From: CAIXOA01 sp041653635
Lineage (GTDB): Archaea; Micrarchaeota; Micrarchaeia; Anstonellales; Bilamarchaeaceae
Assembly (NCBI GenBank): GCA_041653635.1
Contig: JBAZFC010000001.1
Coordinates: 620,001 to 684,000 of the forward strand
Direction: 5' to 3'
Length of the DNA: 64,000 bases
Shown here: one piece after another, positions 59,243 to 64,000 of the stretch
How positions within the stretch are numbered: position 1 is the first letter of the stretch
Layout of the letters: every line of letters starts with the position of its first letter
Translations under genes and position numbers: made by a program
Notes under the pieces: model-generated
Told to the model about the DNA's origin: nothing
Database searches by the model: none
Seen by the model: only the letters and a program-made list of their open reading frames with translations

Positions 59243-60019
59243 TTACTTTCTTATCCTGACCATCATCGCATAATCATAAGTGTCCAGCGGTATAAACGAT
59301 ATCTTATCCTTTGGGATGAAATTCAGGTATTCCATCATCCTTTCTTTCGTGAATCTCTGCGACCAGTATCTCTCTTTCGTTGCTGTAAAGGAATCCCTTT
59401 CATCAGTGATTATCGTCATCCCGCATTTCCTGTAGAAATCTTCCTGCTTTTTTCTTGTGCCGTCATTATCCATATAAGCGGAGCCGATTACAATCTCACC
59501 GCCTGGATTAAGGTGTTTATACGCGAGCCGGAATATCCTCTCAAATTTTTCATTTCTGCTAAGGTCGTACCTCTTTGATGATTTTGCATAGCTTTCAAAA
59601 GGAAAGTTATTTGGATAGAAGTTTCCAGCAGTAAACCAAGTTACCAGAATCAAGTCGTATCTCTTATCCGCCTTATCCAGGTTTACTGCATCTAGGAGCC
59701 TTGCGGAAACCTTCCCGCCAAGGCCCGTTTCGGATATCACACGATTGGATATGCTTACGCAGTTCTGGGAATTGTCAATCCCCTCGTAACTTTTCACCAT
59801 ATCCCATATTTCCTTTATGCCGGAGAGGTGTTTGGGAATCCTTGCATTCCCTATCCCGATATCAAGGATGCTAATTTGCCTCTTCTTTCGGGACATCTCG
59901 GTAATTATCTTCTTCAGTTCGACCATTTCCGCCCATTGGGCTTGCCTCAGGTACTCCGACAGGAATTCCTGGTCAAAAGTCTTCTCAATGGTATTCGGAT
60001 TGTCGTACATCTCCGCCAT
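59243..60019 (-). CDS. Class I SAM-dependent methyltransferase
   Basis: 258 residues with motif I ILDIGIGNARIPKHL (about 51-65), a YEGIDNS acidic motif II, LLDAVNLDKADKRYDLILVT (motifs III-IV) and LNPGGEIVIGSAYM. The substrate is unknown. The start ATG at 60019 is about 24 bases after TATA-like TTTAAATAATTTT; an in-frame TTG at 60037 is within the promoter. Confidence 0.82.
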   Translation of the reverse strand: MAEMYDNPNTIEKTFDQEFLSEYLRQAQWAEMVELKKIITEMSRKKRQISILDIGIGNARIPKHLSGIKEIWDMVKSYEGIDNSQNCVSISNRVISETGLGGKVSARLLDAVNLDKADKRYDLILVTWFTAGNFYPNNFPFESYAKSSKRYDLSRNEKFERIFRLAYKHLNPGGEIVIGSAYMDNDGTRKKQEDFYRKCGMTIITDERDSFTATKERYWSQRFTKERMMEYLNFIPKDKISFIPLDTYDYAMMVRIRK

Positions 60020-60122
60020 GGACGAAAAACGCTTCAAAATTATTTAAACCCATACGATTACTGGCATCACTGGCGGATAGGTCTCCCCCCGTTTATAAAC
60101 CTCCAAAATCCTCTCAAAATCC

Positions 60123-61235
60123 ATGACCAGTGTGGAGAAAGTGAAGAACCTCTCAGAGGTAGCCTCCTTTGACATGGAGAGCTGCCAGAGCTCCACTTTC
60201 CTCTCGTTGGGAAAAACCCAGGTCCCAATCTACAAGGCCTCCAGCCCGAGGGGCTCCTGCAAGCTCTTCAAGACGCTCCTCACGAACAAATGCAAGATGG
60301 ATTGTAAGTATTGCATAAACTCCAAATGCTCTTTGCGCAGGCAGCCCCACAAATATGAAAAAGGAGAACTTGCCCGCACGTTCCATTTCTTTTACAAGAA
60401 AAGATTAGTAGAAGCCCTCTTCCTTTCTTCTTCCATAGAGGAACCGGAAACAAACATGGAGGAGATGATAGAAGAGGTAAAAACCCTACGCGAGGATTTC
60501 CATTTCCGCGGCTACATCCACTTAAAGATTCTCCCCGGCTCCTCCCGCGACCAGGTCCAGAGGGCGGCGATATACGCAGACCGCTTATCCATAAACATAG
60601 AATCCATTTCCCCCTCCCATCTCTCAGAACTCTCATCCACAAAAGATATGAAAAATGACATTCTTGTGCGCCAGGCGTGGATAAGGGCGGAGGTAAGAAA
60701 ACGCGCGGGGCTTTCCCACACCACACAGTTGATTGTCGGAGCATTGGGGGAAACCGACAGGGAGATATTCGGTTGTGCCATTTCCGAATACGCCCACATG
60801 GAGGTCAAGCGCGTCTATTACTCCCCCTTCTCCCCCATCCTAGGGACTCCGCTTGAAGGGCATGCGCCAGCAGGGAAATGGAGGGGCCACCGCTTATACC
60901 AATTGGATTTCCTTTACCGCGACTATGATTTCAAAAAAGAAGAGATAGACCTCGCATACAGGAACGATTTCCTGCCGAATGAGGGCCCAAAAGTAACAAT
61001 CGCACGCTCCCAACTAGCCAAGCCACAGGAGATAAACGGCCTTGGGAAGGAAGAGCTGCTCCGCATTCCAGGGGTGGGGCCCAAAACCGCGGAGAAGTTT
61101 GCCTCCCACACGGGAAAGATAACAAGCATGCTCCAGTTGCACAAACTAGGAGTTAACCTTTCCAAGGCCCTCCCGTTCATAAAAATAGATGGGAGCTACC
61201 AGGAAAGAATAACGAGCTTTGCGTGCGGCGCCTAA
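60123..61235 (+). CDS. Radical SAM protein with helix-hairpin-helix (putative DNA modification/repair)
   Basis: 370 residues. The SAM cluster motif is CKMDCKYC (about 57-64), and the C-terminal helix-hairpin-helix LLRIPGVGPKTAEKFASHTG binds DNA. The combination matches a family of putative DNA modification/repair radical SAM proteins that in bacteria often lie next to a uracil-DNA-glycosylase-like gene; none is next to it here. The middle (RGYIHLKILPGSSRDQVQRA, INIESISPSHL) fits the radical SAM barrel. Substrate unknown. Its end overlaps the PurP-like gene by four bases. Confidence 0.85.
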   Translation: MTSVEKVKNLSEVASFDMESCQSSTFLSLGKTQVPIYKASSPRGSCKLFKTLLTNKCKMDCKYCINSKCSLRRQPHKYEKGELARTFHFFYKKRLVEALFLSSSIEEPETNMEEMIEEVKTLREDFHFRGYIHLKILPGSSRDQVQRAAIYADRLSINIESISPSHLSELSSTKDMKNDILVRQAWIRAEVRKRAGLSHTTQLIVGALGETDREIFGCAISEYAHMEVKRVYYSPFSPILGTPLEGHAPAGKWRGHRLYQLDFLYRDYDFKKEEIDLAYRNDFLPNEGPKVTIARSQLAKPQEINGLGKEELLRIPGVGPKTAEKFASHTGKITSMLQLHKLGVNLSKALPFIKIDGSYQERITSFACGA

Positions 61236-62299
61236 CTCGTAATTTCCTCCATCCTCTTTTCCTTGTTCGCCTGCTTTATCTCAATCGCAACCCTTCTTCC
61301 GAACGAAATTCCTTCCCCATACAAATAGTAGGAATACGGAGTAAATCTCGTCCCAGGGCTTCCCGGCATCCTGAGGGAAACGTCAAACACTACCAGGCTT
61401 TCTTTCCCGTCCCTTTCTTCAATCGCGCACTGCAATGCAAAAGGCCCGACCAATCCCTTCTTGTAGTGCTTCTTAACTTCCGCCACAAATTTTTCCCCGG
61501 CTTCAAACACTTCCTCAAGCAGAGATTCCCTCAATGTGCATGCAATATGCCCGGTCTCAATTGTAGTGAGCCGCCTATACTTCATAACTTCCATCTGCTG
61601 GTGTGCAGGCAACCGCAATAATCCATCCAGATTGGTCTGCCTCCTCGTATCTATCCCCAGCAATTCCAGCTCGCCAGTAAGCGGGGAATAGAAGAAATTG
61701 AAATTGAACTGTGCCCCAAGAATGAACTCCTCAATCCTTGCCTTTGCCAGGTCTTCTCTTGCAATTATTCCTTTTGCAATCAGATCCTCGCCTTTCTTCG
61801 CATACTCCTCAGGCGAGCCCGCAAAGAAGAACGCCCTTTCATAGTGCCTCTTCTTCTCCTGCACTTTCACCAGTGCAAGCGCATCTATGTTCTTCGGAGT
61901 AAATGTGCGCGCAATGCTTATGCCCGCCTTCTCCAATAAGAAATATTGATTCTTAGCCGCATCCCTCTCCTCCGCACGCAAAAGGAATTTGTTTCCAAAC
62001 ACCGGCACCTTGAAGTCCTTCTCTATCGCATCATAACCGACATAAACCGAGAAAGACCTATTGGGAACGAACACCGACCCTTCCAATTTCTTCTGGTTTT
62101 CAGGCTTCACAATCTCCGCAAACTTGTTCAATATGAGTACTTCGTCAACACAGCCCCTTATGCCTCTTGTACGATAATGCTTCGCATAAACCTTCTCCCT
62201 TCCCTTCTGGCAAACCACGAGCGAGTTCATGCCCTCATGCTTAGCCCCTTCCGAAACATCCAATGCCGAGTGGCTCCCCAAAGTAGATACAAACACCAT
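61232..62299 (-). CDS. PurP-like ATP-grasp protein (second copy)
   Basis: 355 residues with the PurP-type N-terminus STLGSHSALDVSEGAKHEG, a PVFGNKFLLRAEERDAAKNQ region, and a C-terminal FDVSLRMPGSPGTRFTPYSY matching the SARIVAGTN region of the copy at 23503. Differences around the ligand loops suggest either an alternative AICAR ligase or a paralogue with another role. It lies five bases after the CCA enzyme on the minus strand, so the two are likely one transcript. Confidence 0.82.
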   Translation of the reverse strand: MVFVSTLGSHSALDVSEGAKHEGMNSLVVCQKGREKVYAKHYRTRGIRGCVDEVLILNKFAEIVKPENQKKLEGSVFVPNRSFSVYVGYDAIEKDFKVPVFGNKFLLRAEERDAAKNQYFLLEKAGISIARTFTPKNIDALALVKVQEKKRHYERAFFFAGSPEEYAKKGEDLIAKGIIAREDLAKARIEEFILGAQFNFNFFYSPLTGELELLGIDTRRQTNLDGLLRLPAHQQMEVMKYRRLTTIETGHIACTLRESLLEEVFEAGEKFVAEVKKHYKKGLVGPFALQCAIEERDGKESLVVFDVSLRMPGSPGTRFTPYSYYLYGEGISFGRRVAIEIKQANKEKRMEEITS

Positions 62300-62304
62300 T
62301 CATC

Positions 62305-63636
62305 TCACCTATATCTAATATATTCCTCCAAACCTTCTTTATACCTAATCAATCCTTTCCCTGAAAGCACCTTTCCCTTCCTCATCCCCCCAAGGTGCGA
62401 GGGCACAAACCCCTTTTTCGCATATTCCTTGAACGCACCTGTGAAGTCCCTCCATTTCCTTTTCTCAATCGCAAAGAGCCGCCCCTCCCTCTCCACAAAT
62501 TTCGCCTTCTTATGCTTGGCGCGGAATTTCGCGCAGTCCTCCTTCATCTGCGAAAGCGGCCCGTGCATCTCCTTCTCTTTTGGCAATTCCTTTTCTCTGG
62601 TTTCAAAAAACAGAACCGTCTTCTTCCCATCTGAAAAGGAATGAGTTCCAACTACAGTAAATCCATTCGCGGAAAGGAAATCCCCAAGCGAAGCGCTAAC
62701 CCTCCGTATCTGCCCCCAGAGCACGTCATCCACTATTTTTTCATTCGCAAATTCTATCCCATACAGGTTTTTCCCGCGCACCCATTTCCCGATTTCCGCC
62801 GCGCCCATTTTCTTTGGGAAGAAGAATCCATCAGACGGCTTCACAAGGAATTTCCTGCAAGCCCCGACAAACCTGGAAAAATTGCCAGCAGAAACAGGGG
62901 CCGCGACATTCCTCTCCGAATCCACCGGGTCAACCACGATGAATTGTTCAGGGAAGCGGGCCCACAATTCCTTCTCATTAGAATAGTATCCCTCCAAATC
63001 CAGCGCCGTCTTATTGGCTCCCCATTTTGAAACCGCCCTGAGCACCCCTTCAAAATCCCCATAAGCAATAACCAAAAGCTCGCACAAATACCCTGAGAAA
63101 CCAAGCGTCTTTATCTCCGCTCCATACAATCCGTTCGCCTTCAAAAACTTTTTCAAAAGCAGCACTTCCCCCCTCTGTTCGTCCTTCATCTTCTCCAGCA
63201 CATACCCGGTATGCAATTGCGAGCGGTCCACCGCGCTCTTTATCCGCTCCCCTTCCACCATCAAATAAGCCGGGACCACATCCACTTTTTTGCCTTTCAA
63301 ATAAAATTTCACGTACGGATGCTCAGCATACGCAATCTCCATTTTCGCTTTCGGGTAGGCGGATTCCACCGCCTCCTTAACTTCCTCAAACATCAATTCC
63401 TTGGAATAGGAATGGGGAAAAAGCGCGAACAAATCCACGTCCCCCTCCTCCGCAAGGAAGGTCCCTTTTTTCACGGAACCCGTGAGCATGGTCTTCACCC
63501 CGGCAGGCAATAATTCCCCTATCCGCACCTCCACCTCCCTCGCAATCCCCTCCACCTCTTCCCGTTCTTTTTCGCCAGGAGTTATCTTTTTGAGCGCGTT
63601 TTCCAGCACTTTTTCCATGTTCCCCGGGGCCATCAT
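62305..63636 (-). CDS. cca: CCA-adding tRNA nucleotidyltransferase, archaeal class I
   Basis: 443 residues. The catalytic GSVKKGTFLAEEGDVDLFALF region gives GS plus the DxD pair, with a third acidic residue in KKVDVVPAYLMVEG. Domains with LHTGYVLEKMKDEQRGEVLLLKKFLK and the tail fit archaeal CCA enzymes. It is needed because none of the five tRNA genes here encodes CCA. AGGTG lies just before tandem ATGs at 63636 and 63633. Confidence 0.94.
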   Translation of the reverse strand: MMAPGNMEKVLENALKKITPGEKEREEVEGIAREVEVRIGELLPAGVKTMLTGSVKKGTFLAEEGDVDLFALFPHSYSKELMFEEVKEAVESAYPKAKMEIAYAEHPYVKFYLKGKKVDVVPAYLMVEGERIKSAVDRSQLHTGYVLEKMKDEQRGEVLLLKKFLKANGLYGAEIKTLGFSGYLCELLVIAYGDFEGVLRAVSKWGANKTALDLEGYYSNEKELWARFPEQFIVVDPVDSERNVAAPVSAGNFSRFVGACRKFLVKPSDGFFFPKKMGAAEIGKWVRGKNLYGIEFANEKIVDDVLWGQIRRVSASLGDFLSANGFTVVGTHSFSDGKKTVLFFETREKELPKEKEMHGPLSQMKEDCAKFRAKHKKAKFVEREGRLFAIEKRKWRDFTGAFKEYAKKGFVPSHLGGMRKGKVLSGKGLIRYKEGLEEYIRYR

Positions 63637-63729
63637 CGCACCTTTTTATGCATTCCAACCTCTACTTTTCTCTTAAAAAATCCATATCTCCCAATCCGGT
63701 GCATTTTTACGTCGATAAACCGAAGGGAA

Positions 63730-63761
63730 GGTTTATAACCCTGTCGTCATAAATCATAGCC
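63730..63761 (+). promoter_or_regulatory. Promoter of the truncated lipoprotein gene
   Basis: GGTTTATAACC at about 63730-63740 is a TATA box about 27 bases before the ATG at 63762, so the message would be nearly leaderless. Confidence 0.6.
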
Positions 63762-64000
63762 ATGCGATTGCACGTATTCCTAGCCATTTTTGCGGCACTC
63801 CTCCTTTACGGCTGCGTTGAGGAAAGGACGCTCAGCATAAGCGGATATGAGACCGTGGAGGGAGTGAGCGGGATGGACCTCACCGGGGACGGCGTCAACG
63901 ACGTCCTCTCTTACCAGTTCCGCTCCATCGCCATAGACCAGCCGCTGGGAATCTCCATGGCGAAATACGTTTCCGTCGCCCCGTATTCCTATTCATTCTC
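63762..64000 (+). CDS. Lipoprotein-like secreted protein, partial (C-terminus beyond window)
   Basis: The frame is open from ATG 63762 to the window end (79 codons). It begins with a signal peptide (RLHVFLAIFAALLLYGC) ending in a lipobox LYGC at residues 15-18, so a lipid-anchored exported protein is likely. What follows, SISGYETVEGVSGMDLTGDG, then VNDVLSYQFRSI, includes an Asp-rich turn (DLTGDGVND) like those of FG-GAP/dockerin calcium loops. Not identified further. Confidence 0.75.
   Translation, partial: MRLHVFLAIFAALLLYGCVEERTLSISGYETVEGVSGMDLTGDGVNDVLSYQFRSIAIDQPLGISMAKYVSVAPYSYSF

Overview
The window is archaeal. It carries archaeal/eukaryotic-type ribosomal proteins (eL14, eL19, eL32, eL34, eS4), RNA polymerase subunits RpoD and RpoK, aIF1, aIF5B, Cbf5, Taw1, archaeal AdkA and cytidylate kinase, a class I CCA enzyme, HerA and NurA, and PurP. 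Many genes have a TATA box about 25 bases before a start codon that would be leaderless, and genes inside operons use GGTG-type ribosome binding sites with ATG, TTG and possibly CTG starts. tRNA genes lack an encoded CCA and one has an intron. Moderate-to-high GC, compact operons, Ala/Lys/Glu-rich tails on ribosomal proteins and several large glycosylation-rich surface proteins fit a DPANN-like or euryarchaeal lineage (Micrarchaeota/Diapherotrites-like is a guess; the sequence alone does not settle it).

Layout. 1-8.2 kb: a truncated membrane-anchored surface protein, a tRNA m1A methyltransferase, tRNA-Ala(UGC), tRNA-Trp with a 16-base intron, rpoK, tRNA-Ala(CGC), a 37-residue zinc ribbon, a DHH phosphoesterase, archease, and a minus-strand operon nurA-folC-fau1-purN in which folC carries a frameshift. 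8.3-16.3 kb: three parallel beta-helix surface proteins, two of them tandem with a nearly identical N-terminal coding segment. 16.4-29.2 kb: an orphan helical protein, membrane proteins, pth2, dcd, an unknown two-domain protein, aIF5B, purP, and a fourth beta-helix protein, with two related small membrane proteins nearby.

29.2-44.5 kb is the main ribosomal operon: (leader ORF)-L3-L4-L23-L2-S19-L22-S3-L29-aIF1-S17-L14-L24-S4e-L5-S14-S8-L6-L32e-L19e-L18-S5-L30-L15-secY-adkA-DUF106-L34e-cmk-L14e, followed by cbf5 and tRNA-Ser(GGA). A second cluster, S13-S4-S11-rpoD, follows and ends in taw1 instead of the usual L18e-L13-S9-rpoN-rpoK run. SecY and the DUF106 insertase give the operon its protein-export end.

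49.2-57.2 kb is the most unusual part. An HTH_10 (bacterio-opsin-activator type) regulator lies before two tandem paralogous 525-residue proteins of unknown function, each itself duplicated internally. They converge on a HerA/VirB4-like ATPase, which diverges from a PLP enzyme of fold type II carrying a membrane helix and an extra C-terminal domain. Near-identical 14-base inverted-repeat sites sit just upstream of the TATA regions of both the twin-gene operon and the ATPase, suggesting one regulon. 57.2-64 kb holds tRNA-Ser(UGA), an EF-Tu-domain-2-like protein, HerA, a methyltransferase, a radical SAM/HhH protein, a second PurP-like protein, the CCA enzyme, and a truncated lipoprotein gene. 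No CRISPR array, insertion sequence, rRNA or replication origin was recognised. No gene-free stretch exceeds 300 bases; the longest is 45476-45758.
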